Below are positions 1-10,686 of a stretch of 64,000 bases of DNA, piece by piece. Source of the DNA: Burkholderiaceae bacterium (GTDB lineage Bacteria; Pseudomonadota; Gammaproteobacteria; Burkholderiales; Burkholderiaceae_D); assembly GCA_030158675.1 (NCBI GenBank), contig JAOASL010000003.1:186001-250000 (forward strand), read 5' to 3'. A model generated the notes under the pieces. That model made no database searches. It was not told the DNA's origin and saw only the letters and a program-made list of their open reading frames with translations. Position 1 is the stretch's first letter. Every line of letters starts with the position of its first letter. Position numbers and translations under genes: made by a program.

Positions 1-829
1 CCATTGGCTTGATGCCGGCACTGCCGGCAAAGCCACTGAGATCAGGGCGGATCGTGAGCAATGCATCGATCACGCCGGCCAGCGTCGATGTCATCTGCAT
101 CGTGCGCGCATGACGCAGACTGCCGTGCGCGACTTCGCGTGCGAGAACGATCGCCAGTTCGGCATCGGACAAGACGTCAAGCATGCCGGCAGTCATCATG
201 ATGCGTCGACCATCGTTATAAGTGTTCACATGCGGGGCATTGCCGATTTCGACCGCGAATGCGCATGCCGGTGTGAGCAGCACTTTCAGCACCGTCGGTA
301 CTCCGTTGCGTGACAAGGCGACTTCAAGTTCGGTGGCATTGCGCATCAGGGGCAGTACCAGCTTGGCCGCTTCGGTCTCCGCCTGATCGCCCTGTGGAAC
401 CGACTGTCCTTCAATAGATTGCAGCACATCGCCGCGCTTGATACCGGCACGCATTGCGCCGCTACCGTCCAGCACTTGCAACACCTGCAATGCATCGCCC
501 AGCTTCAGCCGCGATTCGGCTGCGGCGCGCAGTTCAGCGGAATAGGAATAACGGTTTTTCGCGGTGAAACCGAGTAGCGGGCGCGCGGAGGACTTGCATA
601 ACGCCGTGTTCTTTACGAGCAGCGGTGTGATCACGCGGTACACGCGATCCTGACGGCGTATCAGTATGTCAAATGCCTGGTCGACGTTGGATCTGTCCGT
701 CTGGCCCACGATACTCCTTGCCGGCCGGCCCGTATCCGAGGCGCATGCCGTCAGCACTATTGCAGCAATGACGACCAGTCCCGCGTGGACGGCACGTAAA
801 GCATTCGGCAGAAGCGTGCGGATGGTCAT
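1..829 (-). CDS. M48-like lipoprotein with PDZ-like segment (C-terminus cut off by window)
   Basis: The frame runs from an ATG at 829 off the window edge, giving 276 visible residues and no stop. The N-terminus is a lipoprotein signal with lipobox LTAC and Cys29; Ala follows the Cys, so outer-membrane sorting is likely. A middle segment around residues 95-170 (GSGAMRAGIKRGDVLQSIEG) resembles a PDZ domain. Then comes the region where M48 metallopeptidases carry HExxH, but here it reads LAREVAHGSLRHA, with Arg231 in place of the first zinc-binding His while Glu232 and His235 remain. The third zinc ligand would lie outside the window. The gene follows dut by 21 bp in the same direction. The family is recognised from the overall pattern; peptidase activity is doubtful because of the Arg. 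Confidence 0.7.
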   Translation of the reverse strand, partial: MTIRTLLPNALRAVHAGLVVIAAIVLTACASDTGRPARSIVGQTDRSNVDQAFDILIRRQDRVYRVITPLLVKNTALCKSSARPLLGFTAKNRYSYSAELRAAAESRLKLGDALQVLQVLDGSGAMRAGIKRGDVLQSIEGQSVPQGDQAETEAAKLVLPLMRNATELEVALSRNGVPTVLKVLLTPACAFAVEIGNAPHVNTYNDGRRIMMTAGMLDVLSDAELAIVLAREVAHGSLRHARTMQMTSTLAGVIDALLTIRPDLSGFAGSAGIKPM

Positions 830-850
830 CTGGACACGCCTTGCTCAGGC

Positions 851-1300
851 CTAGTGCTTGCCGGTGCTGCCGAACCCGCCGGCACCACGTTCGCTGTTCT
901 CGAATTCGTCGACGACTGCGAAACCTACCTGCAATACCGGCACGATCACCAGTTGTGCCAGGCGCTCCATTGGGCTCAGCACGAACGCGGTGTTACCGCG
1001 GTTCCAGGTGGAGACCATCAGCTGGCCCTGGTAATCCGAGTCGATCAGCCCGACAAGGTTACCGAGCACAATGCCATGCTTATGGCCCATGCCGCTACGC
1101 GGCAGGATCATTGCGGCATAGCCCGGGTCGCCGATATGAATGGCCAAGCCTGTCGGTATCAGGTGCGTACAACCCGGTTCAATAGTCAGCGGCACATCGA
1201 TGCACGCACGCAGATCGAGTCCCGCACTGCCTGGCGTGGCATACGCAGGCATCTGCTCGCGCAGGCGTTCGTCAAGGATTTTAATGGCGATATTTTTCAT
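851..1300 (-). CDS. dut: dUTP diphosphatase
   Basis: Hydrolyses dUTP to dUMP and diphosphate, keeping uracil out of DNA and supplying dUMP for thymidylate synthesis; trimeric cytosolic enzyme. The 149-residue length is normal. All five family motifs are visible: [12 protein letters not shown] at 21-32, PRSGMG at 67-72, [10 protein letters not shown] at 84-93 with the catalytic Asp, RLAQLV at 113-118, and the glycine-rich C-terminal arm GAGGFGSTG at 139-147 that closes over the nucleotide. It follows coaBC by 11 bp in the same direction, so the two are probably co-transcribed, an arrangement common in proteobacteria. Confidence 0.97.
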   Translation of the reverse strand: MKNIAIKILDERLREQMPAYATPGSAGLDLRACIDVPLTIEPGCTHLIPTGLAIHIGDPGYAAMILPRSGMGHKHGIVLGNLVGLIDSDYQGQLMVSTWNRGNTAFVLSPMERLAQLVIVPVLQVGFAVVDEFENSERGAGGFGSTGKH

Positions 1301-1311
1301 AATGATGGACT

Positions 1312-2505
1312 TCAGGTGCGCTGGCGTTGCGCAATTTCGGCGACCAGCATCATCGCCAGTTCGTCCTTACCTGCGCGCGGCAGAGGATGGTGGCCAGACT
1401 CATCGAACAGTACCAGTTCGTTGTCGTCCTTGCCGAAGGTCTGGTGGCCGATGTTGCCAACCAGTAGGGGAATATGCTTTCGCTGGCGCTTGGCGGCACC
1501 ATGCTGCAGCAAATTTTCCGATTCGGCGGCGAAGCCCACGCAATACGGCGGTGATGCTAATGCGGCGACGGTTGCCAGGATGTCCGGGTTCTCTGCGAAT
1601 GTCAGTGAGGGCATGCCGCCGTCCTGTTTCTTGATTTTCTGCGCGCTCGATTCTGCGACGCGCCAGTCGGCCACTGCAGCGACGGCGATGAAGATCTGCT
1701 GGCCGGCGATGTTCGCCATCACCGCGTCATGCATCTCGCGCGCAGTTATCACCGGCAGCAGACGTACGCCAGCCGGACAAGGCAGGGCGGTCGGACCGGA
1801 TACCAGCGTGACTTCGGCCCCGGACGCTTGCGCTGCGCGCGCAATGGCATAGCCCATCTTGCCCGACGACAGATTGGTAATGCCGCGCACCGGATCGATA
1901 GGCTCGAAGGTCGGGCCCGCCGTTATCAACACGGTGCGGCCTTGCAGCAGCTTCGGATGGAAAAAAGCCTCGATTGCATCGAGTAAAGCCTCCGGTTCCA
2001 TCATCCGGCCCAGCCCGGTCTCGCCGCAGGCCTGCTCGCCAGCGACCGGCCCGAGCAGCGTGATGCCGTCAGCGCGCAGCTGCGCTGCGTTGCGCCCTGT
2101 GGCAGGGTTCTCCCACATTTCGACATTCATCGCCGGCGCCACCAGCAGCGGCACCGAGGCGGGGCGGGCAAGGCAGAGCGTCGACAGCAGGTCGTCGGCG
2201 GCACCGTGCGCGAGCTTGCGCATGAAGTCCGCTGAACAAGGTGCGATCACGACCACGTCGGCGTTGCGGGTCAGGTCGATGTGCGCCATGTTGTTATCGA
2301 CGCGTGCATCCCATTGGTCGGTGAATACCGGCTTGCCGGACAGCGCCTGCATCGTCACCGGCGTGATGAAGTGGGAGGCCGCGTCGGTCATTACGACTTG
2401 CACGCGCGCGCCCGCTTTTACCAGCCCGCGCACAAGCTCTGCAGCCTTGTAGCAGGCGATACCGCCGGAAAGGCCGAGCACGATATTCTTGCCAACGAGT
2501 TTCAT
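1312..2505 (-). CDS. coaBC: Bifunctional phosphopantothenoylcysteine decarboxylase / phosphopantothenate-cysteine ligase
   Basis: Carries out two consecutive steps of coenzyme A synthesis: ligation of cysteine to 4'-phosphopantothenate, then FMN-dependent decarboxylation to 4'-phosphopantetheine. The N-terminal CoaC domain (about residues 1-185) has the catalytic His75 in [10 protein letters not shown], the PAMNVEMW substrate-binding motif at 124-131 and the active-site Cys160 in the flap [10 protein letters not shown]. The CoaB domain (about 190-397) has the nucleotide-binding [20 protein letters not shown] stretch and the KIKKQ motif at 290-294. Length 397 is typical. It lies between lspA and dut; the 12-bp gap to lspA suggests one transcript. 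Confidence 0.97.
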   Translation of the reverse strand: MKLVGKNIVLGLSGGIACYKAAELVRGLVKAGARVQVVMTDAASHFITPVTMQALSGKPVFTDQWDARVDNNMAHIDLTRNADVVVIAPCSADFMRKLAHGAADDLLSTLCLARPASVPLLVAPAMNVEMWENPATGRNAAQLRADGITLLGPVAGEQACGETGLGRMMEPEALLDAIEAFFHPKLLQGRTVLITAGPTFEPIDPVRGITNLSSGKMGYAIARAAQASGAEVTLVSGPTALPCPAGVRLLPVITAREMHDAVMANIAGQQIFIAVAAVADWRVAESSAQKIKKQDGGMPSLTFAENPDILATVAALASPPYCVGFAAESENLLQHGAAKRQRKHIPLLVGNIGHQTFGKDDNELVLFDESGHHPLPRAGKDELAMMLVAEIAQRQRT

Positions 2506-2517
2506 GGGCTCTGCGCG

Positions 2518-2997
2518 TCAGCGGTTGACGCGTCGCAGTTCATCCAGCACGAATAATGCCGCACCGATTGTGATCGCGCCATCGGCGACGTTGAACGCCG
2601 GCCAGTGCCAGCCGCCGACGTGAACATCGAGGAAGTCGATCACATGGCCGTAGGCGATCCGGTCAATCAGGTTGCCGACCGCGCCGCCCAGTATTAGCGA
2701 CAGCGACCAGCAGAACATGCGCTGACCTGCATTCTTCTTCAGCATCCAGACGATGAACACCGACACCCCGAACGCCAGCGCACTGAAGAACCAGCGCTGC
2801 CAGCCGCCCTGATTCGACAGAAAGCTGAAGGCTGCTCCCTGGTTGTAGACCATCACCAGATTGAAATAGCTGGTGATGGCTTCGGACTGCCCATAGGCCA
2901 GCAGTCGCGACATCGTGATCTTCGACAGCTGGTCGAGCAGCACCACGATGGTCGCTATACCGAGCCACAGTGTCAGACCTGCACTTTTCTTTGCCAT
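2518..2997 (-). CDS. lspA: Lipoprotein signal peptidase II
   Basis: Inner-membrane aspartyl protease that removes the signal peptide of prolipoproteins after lipidation of the Cys. The 159-residue protein has four hydrophobic segments (about 10-27, 67-86, 95-112 and 137-152). The catalytic aspartates are expected at Asp121 in GHVIDF and Asp139 in FNVADGAI; the family motif GGAVGNLIDR is at 104-113. It starts 15 bp after the ileS stop. The ileS-lspA pairing is ancient and widespread. Several lipoproteins in this window (829, 12338, 12759) would be substrates. Confidence 0.97.
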   Translation of the reverse strand: MAKKSAGLTLWLGIATIVVLLDQLSKITMSRLLAYGQSEAITSYFNLVMVYNQGAAFSFLSNQGGWQRWFFSALAFGVSVFIVWMLKKNAGQRMFCWSLSLILGGAVGNLIDRIAYGHVIDFLDVHVGGWHWPAFNVADGAITIGAALFVLDELRRVNR

Positions 2998-3012
2998 CGT
3001 TCGCCTTTACGC

Positions 3013-5874
3013 TCAGGCCACGCGGCGGGCTTCGCCGCCACCGAACAGGTTGGATACGCAGCGTCCGCACAGCGACGGATGGCCGGCGTCGGTACCCACA
3101 TCGGCCCGGTAGTGCCAGCAGCGCTCACACTTGCGGTACTTCGATGCATGCACCACAACTTTCTCGTCAGCGTCGCTGTTGGCCGGCACGACCGTTGCGG
3201 CCGAGGTGATCAGCACGAATTTCAGGTCATCATTCAGCGCCTGCAGCAGCGCCAGCTTGTCGCCGGCTGCGTGGATTTCCACTTCGGCCTGCAGCGACGA
3301 GCCGATTGCGCCGGATGCCCGCACTTCTTCCAGCTGCTTGAGCACGCCGGCGCGGATCTCACGCAGCATTGCATACTTACTCAGCAGGACATCGGTATCA
3401 GCGATCGATGGCAGCGTATAGAAGGTCTGCGTGAAAATGGTTTCGCCGGATGCGTCATAAGCTGCCTGATCGGCAAATACCGACCATGCTTCCTCGGCGG
3501 TGAACGACAGGACCGGTGCCATCAGTCGCAGCAGCGATTGCGTGAGGTGCCAGATCGCCGTCTGTGCCGAGCGACGCGCTGACGAGCTCATGCCGCTGGT
3601 ATACAGCCGGTCTTTCAGGATATCGAGATAGAAGCCACCGAGATCTTCCGAGCAGTACATCTGCAGCTTGGCGATCACCGGGTGGAACTCATAGTCGTTG
3701 AAATGCGCGCGCACTTCGTCCTGCAGTTGCGCCATGCGGGCGATCGCGTAGCGATCGATTTCAAGCAGATCATCGATGGCGACTGCATCTTTGGCCGGAT
3801 CGAAGTCCGACGTGTTCGCCAGCAGGAAGCGCAGCGTGTTGCGTATGCGGCGATAGCTTTCGACCACACGCTTCAGAATCTCATCCGAGATCGATAGTTC
3901 GCCCGAGTAGTCGGTCGACGCAACCCACAGCCGCAGAATATCGGCGCCCAGCGTGTCCGACACCTTTTGTGGCGCGACCACATTGCCCTTGGACTTCGAC
4001 ATTTTCTTGCCTTCGCCATCGACCACGAAGCCGTGCGTCAGCAGCGCCTTATAAGGCGCGCAGCCATCCAGCATCGACGCTGTCAGCAGCGACGAATGGA
4101 ACCAGCCGCGGTGCTGGTCCGAGCCTTCGAGATACAGGTCGGCGGGGAATTGCAGCTCCTCCTTGTGCGAGCCGCGCAGCACGGTGAAATGGGTCGCACC
4201 GGAGTCGAACCAGACATCCAGCGTGTCCTTGTTCTTCTCGTAGTGTGCCGCATCCGCGCCGAGGAATTCATTCAGGTCGAGCTGATGCCAGGCTTCGATG
4301 CCGTGCTGCGCGACGCGCTGTGCGACTTTTTCCAGCAGCGCTGGCGTGTCCGGGTGCAGCTCGCCGGTTTCCTTGTGCACGAAGAAGGCCATTGGCACGC
4401 CCCACTGGCGCTGGCGCGACAGCGTCCAGTCCGGACGGTTCGCGATCATGCCATGCAGGCGGGCCTTGCCCCATGAAGGGTAGAAGCGGGTCGCTTCGAT
4501 CGCCGCCAGCGCGGTCTCGCGCAGCGACGTCCCGCCTGCCTTCGGCGTGCGGTCCATGCCGGCGAACCATTGCGAGGTCGCGCGGTAGATAATCGGGGTC
4601 TTGTGACGCCAGCAGTGCATGTAGCTGTGGTCGAACATCACCAACTTGAACAGCGAGCCGGCCTGCTCGAGTGCGGCGCAGATCGGCTTCGATGCGTCCC
4701 AGATCGTCATGCCGCCGAACAACGGCAGCGTCGACGCATAGTGGCCGTCGCCCATGACCGGGCTCAGGATCTCGTCATCCTTCATGCCGTGCGCCTTGCA
4801 CGACGCATAGTCTTCGAGGCCATACGCGGGGGCGGAGTGCACGATGCCGGTGCCGGAGTCGGCGGTCACATAGTCGCCGAGGTAGACCGGCGACAGGCGG
4901 TCATAGCCTGCGTCAGCGCTGGCCAGCGGATGGCGGAATCGGATCAGCGACAGGCGTTCGCCTTTGGTTGTTGCAATCACCTTGCCTTCGAGGCCATAGC
5001 GCTGCAGGCAGCTGTCGACCAGATCGTTCGCGAGGATCAGCAGCAGCGGCTCGCCATTGCGCTCGGTCTGCACCAGTGCATAGTCGAATTCCGGGTGCAC
5101 GTTCAGCGCCTGGTTCGACGGAATGGTCCAGGGCGTGGTGGTCCAGATCGCCACATAGCCCTTGTCCGTCGGTAGCGCTGCCAGGCCGAAGGCCTGCGCG
5201 ATCTTGTCCTGCTCAGCGAACGGGAAGCCGACATCGATGGCGGGGTCGCGCTTGTCCTGGTATTCGACCTCGGCCTCGGCCAGTGCCGAGCCGCAGTCAA
5301 AGCACCAGTTCACCGGCTTGAGCCCACGGTACACATAGCCCTTGTCGAGAATCTTGCCGAGCGCGCGAATTTCATCGGCCTCGTTGCGATAGTTCATCGT
5401 CAGGTAAGGATTGCCCCAGTCGCCGAGCACGCCCAGCCGGATGAAATCCTTTTTCTGCCGTTCGACCTGTTCAGCTGCATAGGCACGCGATTTCTCCAGC
5501 ACGTCGGCAGTCGGCAGGTGCTTGCCGAACTGCTTTTCGATCTGGATCTCAATCGGCATGCCGTGACAGTCCCAGCCCGGCACGTATTGCGCGTCGAAGC
5601 CGTCGAACTGGCGCGTCTTGACGATCATGTCCTTCAGGATCTTGTTGACCGCATGGCCGATGTGAATGTCGCCGTTCGCATACGGCGGGCCGTCGTGCAG
5701 TATGAATTTCGGGCGCCCGGCCGACGCCTTGCGGATGCGCTGGTACAGCTGCTTCTGCTGCCACTGCGCGACCCATTGGGGCTCGCGCTTGGCGAGATCG
5801 CCGCGCATCGGGAATGGAGTCTCGGTCATGTTGACCGAATATTTGTTGTCAGGCTTCTTGCTGTTGTCGGACAT
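3013..5874 (-). CDS. ileS: Isoleucyl-tRNA synthetase
   Basis: Charges tRNA-Ile and edits misactivated valine. Class I signatures are present: HIGH at 71-74 (GDIHIGHA) and KMSKS at 624-628. A CP1 editing domain lies between them. The C-terminus has a zinc-binding region with paired Cys motifs (KCERCW and LCGRCV), as in the eubacterial mupirocin-sensitive type. I chose the ATG at 5874 (MSDNSKK, 953 residues) because family alignments usually begin there. An in-frame GTG at 5913 would add 13 residues and overlap the ribF stop as GTGA, a typical coupling arrangement, so the longer start cannot be excluded. No good Shine-Dalgarno precedes either. It sits between ribF and lspA. Confidence 0.96.
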   Translation of the reverse strand: MSDNSKKPDNKYSVNMTETPFPMRGDLAKREPQWVAQWQQKQLYQRIRKASAGRPKFILHDGPPYANGDIHIGHAVNKILKDMIVKTRQFDGFDAQYVPGWDCHGMPIEIQIEKQFGKHLPTADVLEKSRAYAAEQVERQKKDFIRLGVLGDWGNPYLTMNYRNEADEIRALGKILDKGYVYRGLKPVNWCFDCGSALAEAEVEYQDKRDPAIDVGFPFAEQDKIAQAFGLAALPTDKGYVAIWTTTPWTIPSNQALNVHPEFDYALVQTERNGEPLLLILANDLVDSCLQRYGLEGKVIATTKGERLSLIRFRHPLASADAGYDRLSPVYLGDYVTADSGTGIVHSAPAYGLEDYASCKAHGMKDDEILSPVMGDGHYASTLPLFGGMTIWDASKPICAALEQAGSLFKLVMFDHSYMHCWRHKTPIIYRATSQWFAGMDRTPKAGGTSLRETALAAIEATRFYPSWGKARLHGMIANRPDWTLSRQRQWGVPMAFFVHKETGELHPDTPALLEKVAQRVAQHGIEAWHQLDLNEFLGADAAHYEKNKDTLDVWFDSGATHFTVLRGSHKEELQFPADLYLEGSDQHRGWFHSSLLTASMLDGCAPYKALLTHGFVVDGEGKKMSKSKGNVVAPQKVSDTLGADILRLWVASTDYSGELSISDEILKRVVESYRRIRNTLRFLLANTSDFDPAKDAVAIDDLLEIDRYAIARMAQLQDEVRAHFNDYEFHPVIAKLQMYCSEDLGGFYLDILKDRLYTSGMSSSARRSAQTAIWHLTQSLLRLMAPVLSFTAEEAWSVFADQAAYDASGETIFTQTFYTLPSIADTDVLLSKYAMLREIRAGVLKQLEEVRASGAIGSSLQAEVEIHAAGDKLALLQALNDDLKFVLITSAATVVPANSDADEKVVVHASKYRKCERCWHYRADVGTDAGHPSLCGRCVSNLFGGGEARRVA

Positions 5875-5909
5875 GGATGGGCTTTGGTTGGCTATTCGGT
5901 ATTCGGTGT

Positions 5910-6863
5910 TCACACAGCTTCATGCTGCGCGAAATAATCGCGGGCGGCACGCGCATCTGCATCGATCGCGCGCGTCAGGCTATCGAGGTCGTCGTACTTC
6001 GCTTCGTCGCGCAGCTTCTTCAGGAATTCGACGCGAATCAGCTTGCCGTAGCAGTCGCCGCTAAAATCGAACAGATGGACTTCGAGCAGCACACGGCCAT
6101 TGTCCTCGACGGTCGGGCGCACGCCGAGGCTGGCGACTGCCGGCCGCGGCAGGTCGCCGAGTCCGTATACCTGAACGATGAAGATGCCGGACGCCGCCGG
6201 GCGCTTGTGCGCGATACGCAGGTTCAGTGTCGGGAAACCGATTGTGCGGCCGAGCTTGCGGCCGTGCAGCACATGACCCGAGATCGCATACGGGTGGCCG
6301 AGCAGGTCTTGAGCGTGCGCGAAATCCCCATCGGCGAGGGCAGTGCGAACGACGGACGAGGAAATGCGCGTGTCTTCATGCATCACGGTCGGCAGCGCAA
6401 CGACGTCGAAACCGAGCCGCCGACCAGCCTCGGCCAGCAGGGCGACATCGCCAGCACGCTTTGCGCCGAAACGAAAATCGTCGCCGACGATCAACCACTT
6501 CACGTGCAGGCCGCCGACTAGTACATCTTCAATGAAACGTTCGGGCGACAGCGCAGCAAAGCTGGCGCTGAAGTGCTCGACGATCACGCGGTCGACGCCG
6601 CACTGCTCCAGCGCCTGCAGCTTGTCACGCAGGTTCGCGATGCGCAGCGGTGCACGGCTTTCATCGCCGCTCAAGTGCGCGAAGTACTCGCGCGGGTGCG
6701 GTTCGAAGGTCATGACCGCACTCTCCAGTCCGAGGCGCGCGGCCGCTTCGGCGACGCGCGCAAGCAGCGTGCGGTGGCCGCGATGCACGCCATCGAAATT
6801 GCCGATCGTGAGCGCGCACGGGCGGCGCGCTTCGGCGTTGGGGAGTCCGCGAAAGACCTTCAT
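5910..6863 (-). CDS. ribF: Bifunctional riboflavin kinase / FAD synthetase
   Basis: Converts riboflavin to FMN and then FAD. The N-terminal FMN adenylyltransferase domain (about 1-185) has the nucleotidyltransferase motif [10 protein letters not shown] near residue 22. The C-terminal riboflavin kinase domain (about 190-310) has [11 protein letters not shown] and SLGVRPT, followed by the typical [11 protein letters not shown] segment. Length 317 is normal. The gene heads the ribF-ileS-lspA-coaBC-dut run on the minus strand. Its TGA stop overlaps a possible GTG start of ileS. Confidence 0.97.
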   Translation of the reverse strand: MKVFRGLPNAEARRPCALTIGNFDGVHRGHRTLLARVAEAAARLGLESAVMTFEPHPREYFAHLSGDESRAPLRIANLRDKLQALEQCGVDRVIVEHFSASFAALSPERFIEDVLVGGLHVKWLIVGDDFRFGAKRAGDVALLAEAGRRLGFDVVALPTVMHEDTRISSSVVRTALADGDFAHAQDLLGHPYAISGHVLHGRKLGRTIGFPTLNLRIAHKRPAASGIFIVQVYGLGDLPRPAVASLGVRPTVEDNGRVLLEVHLFDFSGDCYGKLIRVEFLKKLRDEAKYDDLDSLTRAIDADARAARDYFAQHEAV

Positions 6864-6921
6864 CGGGAGGCTGGTTCCTGCCGCAATTCAAAACCAACGA
6901 TTATAGTGGGTTTCCCCAGCG

Positions 6922-7782
6922 TCATTGGCCGCATCTGCCGCGATCGAGCGGGTTTTGCCGATAGTAAGCTGTCAACTTGCGATAAACCTGCGGATAGCCT
7001 TCAGCCAGCGGTTCGGGATCGACGAAAAACGCTTCGGAGGCGACCGCGAAGAATTCGGCCGGATCGCGTGACGCGTACGGATCCAGCGGCAAGCTCGCCG
7101 CAAGCTGCTCGTACAGCTTGGCATCCTCGGCGCGGTCGGGGTCGAAGTCGGGCGGCAGCCGCTCTTCCATCTGGTCGACCTGCGCGCAAAAGTCCTGGTA
7201 GGCGGCGCTGAATACCGCCGCCCAGTCGTTCAGCAATGCCGGCTCGTGCAGCACCGGCAGGCAGGGCGGGCAACCGTTGGCGGCACCGCGCCCCATATCG
7301 ATCTTATGGGCAAACTCGTGGATCACGATATTGTGCGTTGCTCCCGGCACCTGCTGCAGCGCCACATCATGCCACGACAGCACGACCGCACCGCCTTGCT
7401 CCACCGCTTCGCCGGCCAGTTCCTCGTCCCATTCATGCACTACCCCGGCCTCGTCCACATGCTGCTGCCTGACGCCGAAAGCATCGGGAAAGACGATGAT
7501 TGCCGACAGGTCGTCATACAGCGCGAGGTCGAGTTTCAGTACCAGCAGACAGGCCTGCGCCGCGATCAGCACCGCGATTTCGTCGCTGACGCCGAAGCCC
7601 TTCGCACCGGACAAGGGCTTGCGGTCGAGCAGCTGCTCGCACAGGATTTTCAGTTGTGCCGTGTCGGTCGCATCAAGCCGGGCAAGGAAGGGGAGCTGCT
7701 TCATTGTTGATCGCCATAGTGGCGCCGGTATCTGTACCGGTGCGCGGCCGAACGCGGCACGCAAGCGGGACCACCATCCCAT
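6922..7782 (-). CDS. mtfA: M90-family zinc peptidase, MtfA type
   Basis: Matches the MtfA (formerly YeeI) family. In enterobacteria MtfA binds the glucose repressor Mlc and has aminopeptidase activity. The protein has 286 residues with the zinc motif HEFAHKID around residue 155 and the family-typical downstream segment RDPAEFFAVASEAFF, which supplies a further acidic ligand. There is no signal peptide, so it is probably cytosolic. The start MGWWSRLR is usual for the family. It lies 2 bp after the rsmE stop and is probably co-transcribed. I see no mlc or ptsG nearby, so a role in sugar uptake cannot be inferred from context. Confidence 0.9.
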   Translation of the reverse strand: MGWWSRLRAAFGRAPVQIPAPLWRSTMKQLPFLARLDATDTAQLKILCEQLLDRKPLSGAKGFGVSDEIAVLIAAQACLLVLKLDLALYDDLSAIIVFPDAFGVRQQHVDEAGVVHEWDEELAGEAVEQGGAVVLSWHDVALQQVPGATHNIVIHEFAHKIDMGRGAANGCPPCLPVLHEPALLNDWAAVFSAAYQDFCAQVDQMEERLPPDFDPDRAEDAKLYEQLAASLPLDPYASRDPAEFFAVASEAFFVDPEPLAEGYPQVYRKLTAYYRQNPLDRGRCGQ

Positions 7783-7784
7783 GC

Positions 7785-8510
7785 TCAGAATTCACCCCAT
7801 AGCGCGTTCAGCGCGGCCAGTACCGCGAGTCCGGCGGTTTCGGTACGCAGCACACGCTCGCCGATGGACAGGCAGATCGCGCCGTGCGTGATTGCGGCGG
7901 TCTCCTCGTCCAGGGTGAATCCTCCCTCGGGACCGATCATCACCGTCAAAGCCTGTGGCGGATGATGCCGCGCCCAGTCCGACAGTGACTGGTTGGCGCG
8001 CGGTGAAAGCAGAATGCGCGGATGCAGATCGTGTTGCGCAACCCAGCCGGCGAAGGACTGTGGCTCGGCGATCGACGGCACGCGGTTGCGCCCGCATTGT
8101 TCGGCGGCGGCGATGGCGACGGCCTGCCAGTGGGCGAGCTTCTTCGCGGCACGCTCTTCCGACAGCCTGACGACCGAGCGGGCTGCCGCCAATGGCTGGA
8201 TGGCGGTGGCGCCGAGTTCGACTGCTTTCTCGATGATCCAGTCCATCTTCGAGCCTTCGGGCAGCCCCTGTGCCAGCGTCAGCACATGGCCGGGTTCGGC
8301 CTCGCGCGCATCGAAGGTTTTGACCTCGACCGTGCAACGCTTGCGCTCGACGCGGATCAGTGCCGCGTTGTACTCGCCGCCGTGGCCGTTGAACAGGGTC
8401 ACCGTATCGCCGACAGCCAGGCGCAGCACCGCAAGGTGATGCGATACGTGCTCGGGCAGATCAAGCTGCAGGCCGATATCGAGAGGCAGGTTGCAGTAAA
8501 AGCGGGGCAT
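7785..8510 (-). CDS. rsmE: 16S rRNA (uracil-1498-N3) methyltransferase
   Basis: Methylates N3 of U1498 in 16S rRNA using S-adenosylmethionine. It is a SPOUT-fold enzyme; the C-terminal knot is visible as IGPEGGFTLDEE followed by LSIGERVLRTETAGL, the segments forming the SAM pocket. The N-terminal PUA-like part starts MPRFYC. I chose the ATG at 8510 rather than the upstream in-frame ATG at 8552 because RsmE proteins begin with MPRF and the extra 14 residues look unlike the family. It is divergent from tkt. Confidence 0.94.
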   Translation of the reverse strand: MPRFYCNLPLDIGLQLDLPEHVSHHLAVLRLAVGDTVTLFNGHGGEYNAALIRVERKRCTVEVKTFDAREAEPGHVLTLAQGLPEGSKMDWIIEKAVELGATAIQPLAAARSVVRLSEERAAKKLAHWQAVAIAAAEQCGRNRVPSIAEPQSFAGWVAQHDLHPRILLSPRANQSLSDWARHHPPQALTVMIGPEGGFTLDEETAAITHGAICLSIGERVLRTETAGLAVLAALNALWGEF

Positions 8511-8576
8511 GCAGGTCTCGCAGCGTGATGCCAGGTCGGCTAGTCGTTTCATTTTAAGCGGGCCGGGCCTGTCTGG

Positions 8577-8582
8577 TAAAAT
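8577..8582 (+). promoter_or_regulatory. Probable -10 element of the tkt promoter
   Basis: TAAAAT lies 66 bp upstream of the tkt ATG in the divergent rsmE-tkt gap. Only the -10 is convincing; a clear -35 is not seen. Confidence 0.4.
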
Positions 8583-8648
8583 CGCAGGCTTTTCGGTCGG
8601 CCGTGCGGAACCCGCATTACCCCCTTTATTCCATTCAATTTTGGCAAT

Positions 8649-10643
8649 ATGAGCTCATCTCCAGACACTCGCAAGATGGCCAATGCGATTCGCGCACTGG
8701 CAATGGACGCAGTCCAGAAAGCCAACTCGGGCCACCCTGGCATGCCAATGGGCATGGCCGAGATCGCCGTCGCGCTGTGGGCTCGCCACCTGCGCCATAA
8801 TCCGGCCGATCCAACCTGGTCCGACCGCGACCGTTTCGTCGTGTCGAATGGTCATGGTTCGATGTTGCTGTATGCGCTGCTGCATCTGTCGGGCTACGCG
8901 TTGTCGATGGACGATCTGCGCAACTTCCGTCAGTTGCATTCGAAGACCCCCGGTCATCCGGAAGTCGACATCACGCCGGGCGTCGAGACCACTACCGGGC
9001 CGCTCGGTCAGGGTATCGCCAATGCGGTCGGCATGGCACTGTCCGAATGGCTGCTGGCGTCGCAATTCAATAAGCCAGGCTTCGACATCGTCGATCACTA
9101 CACTTATGTGTTCCTTGGCGACGGCTGCCTGATGGAAGGCATCAGTCACGAAGTGTGCTCGCTGGCCGGCACGCTCGGGCTGTCGAAGCTGATCGTCATG
9201 TACGACGACAATGGCATCTCGATCGACGGCAAGGTCGCAGGCTGGTTCAAGGACGACACACCGAAACGCTTCGAAGCCTATGGCTGGCACGTGGTGCCTA
9301 ACGTCGATGGTCACGATGTGGCCGCAGTCGACGTGGCGATCGCCGCTGCCAAGCAGGCCGGCAAGCCAACGCTGATTTGCTGCAAGAGCATCATCGGCAA
9401 AGGCGCGCCGACCATGCAGGGTACGGACAAGGTGCATGGTGCTGCGCTTGGCGATACCGAAATCGCCGCCACCCGTGCCGCGATCGACTGGCCCTACGCG
9501 CCGTTCGAGATTCCGGCCGACGTGTATGCCGACTGGGACGCGAAGGCCAAAGGCACGGAGCTGCAGTCCGCCTGGAACACAAAATTCGCCGCCTATCGCG
9601 CACAGTTCCCGGCCGAGGCGGCCGAGTTCGAGCGCCGCATGAAGGGCGACCTGCCGGCTCACTTTGACCAGGCGGTCGCGGCAATGATTGCTGCCTGCAT
9701 CGAAAAGAAAGAAACCATTGCGACCCGTAAGGCGAGCCAGAATGCGATCCAGACGCTGGCGCAGGTGTTGCCGGAATTCCTCGGCGGTTCGGCCGACCTG
9801 ACCGGCTCGAACCTGACCAACTGGAAAGAATGCGTCGCCGTCCGATCGGGCCAGCCGGGCAACCACATTAACTATGGTGTGCGCGAGTTCGGCATGAGCG
9901 CGATCATCAACGGCATCGCGTTGCACGGCGGCTTCCTGCCGTTCGGAGCGACCTTTCTGACCTTCTCCGACTACAGCCGTAATGCGCTGCGCATGGCAGC
10001 ACTGATGAAGCGGCGTTCGCTGTTCGTGTTCACCCACGATTCCATCGGTCTCGGTGAGGATGGCCCGACCCACCAGTCGGTTGAGCACATTTCCAGCATG
10101 CGCCTGATCCCGAACCTCGATAACTGGCGTCCGTGCGACACCGTTGAATCGGCGGTGGCATGGGCCGAGGCAGTGCGGCGTCGTAATGGCCCGAGCACGC
10201 TGATTTTCTCGCGCCAGAACCTGCCATTCCTCGAGCGGACTGCGATCCAGGTGGCCGACATCGCACGCGGTGCCTATGTGCTGCGCGACGCGCCCGGCGC
10301 ACAGGCGTTGATCATCGCCACCGGTTCCGAGGTCGAGCTGGCCTTGAAATCGGCCGATGCGCTGGCGACCGAAGGCGTCACGGTGCGCGTCGTCTCGATG
10401 CCGAGCGCTGACGTGTTCGAGCGCCAGGATGCGGCCTACAAGACGAGCGTGCTGCCGAAGGGCTTGCCGCGCGTTGCGGTTGAGGCCGGCGTTAGCGATT
10501 TCTGGTTCAAGTACGTCGGTCTCGAAGGCAAGGTGATCGGTATCGACACCTTCGGCGAGTCGGCCCCGGCCGGCGCATTGTTCAAGCATTTCGGCTTCAC
10601 GACCGACAAGGTCGTGGCTGCGGTCAAATCGGTACTGAACTGA
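8649..10643 (+). CDS. tkt: Transketolase
   Basis: Thiamine-diphosphate enzyme of the pentose phosphate and Calvin pathways that moves two-carbon units between sugar phosphates. At 664 residues it has the usual length. The ThDP-binding motif is [12 protein letters not shown], with the closing asparagine in the [10 protein letters not shown] segment. Other conserved parts are GHPGMPMG near the N-terminus, TTTGPLGQG and the [13 protein letters not shown] stretch of the pyrimidine domain. It is followed 43 bp later by gap in the same direction, so the two central carbon genes are probably co-transcribed. A 644-codon open frame on the opposite strand is a codon-bias shadow. Confidence 0.97.
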   Translation: MSSSPDTRKMANAIRALAMDAVQKANSGHPGMPMGMAEIAVALWARHLRHNPADPTWSDRDRFVVSNGHGSMLLYALLHLSGYALSMDDLRNFRQLHSKTPGHPEVDITPGVETTTGPLGQGIANAVGMALSEWLLASQFNKPGFDIVDHYTYVFLGDGCLMEGISHEVCSLAGTLGLSKLIVMYDDNGISIDGKVAGWFKDDTPKRFEAYGWHVVPNVDGHDVAAVDVAIAAAKQAGKPTLICCKSIIGKGAPTMQGTDKVHGAALGDTEIAATRAAIDWPYAPFEIPADVYADWDAKAKGTELQSAWNTKFAAYRAQFPAEAAEFERRMKGDLPAHFDQAVAAMIAACIEKKETIATRKASQNAIQTLAQVLPEFLGGSADLTGSNLTNWKECVAVRSGQPGNHINYGVREFGMSAIINGIALHGGFLPFGATFLTFSDYSRNALRMAALMKRRSLFVFTHDSIGLGEDGPTHQSVEHISSMRLIPNLDNWRPCDTVESAVAWAEAVRRRNGPSTLIFSRQNLPFLERTAIQVADIARGAYVLRDAPGAQALIIATGSEVELALKSADALATEGVTVRVVSMPSADVFERQDAAYKTSVLPKGLPRVAVEAGVSDFWFKYVGLEGKVIGIDTFGESAPAGALFKHFGFTTDKVVAAVKSVLN

Positions 10644-10686
10644 TTTGACACTCTACGGTTAACGCATTTCATTTCAGGAGATCAGC

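Noticed and set aside
5875-5913. Certain assignment of the ileS start to the GTG at 5913
   Set aside because: The GTGA overlap with ribF is attractive, but homologues usually begin near MSD at 5874; neither has a Shine-Dalgarno, so it is only noted as an alternative.
8655-10589. A 644-codon open frame antisense to tkt
   Set aside because: It mirrors the tkt frame, has no ribosome binding site or recognisable domain, and is explained by high third-position GC on the coding strand.
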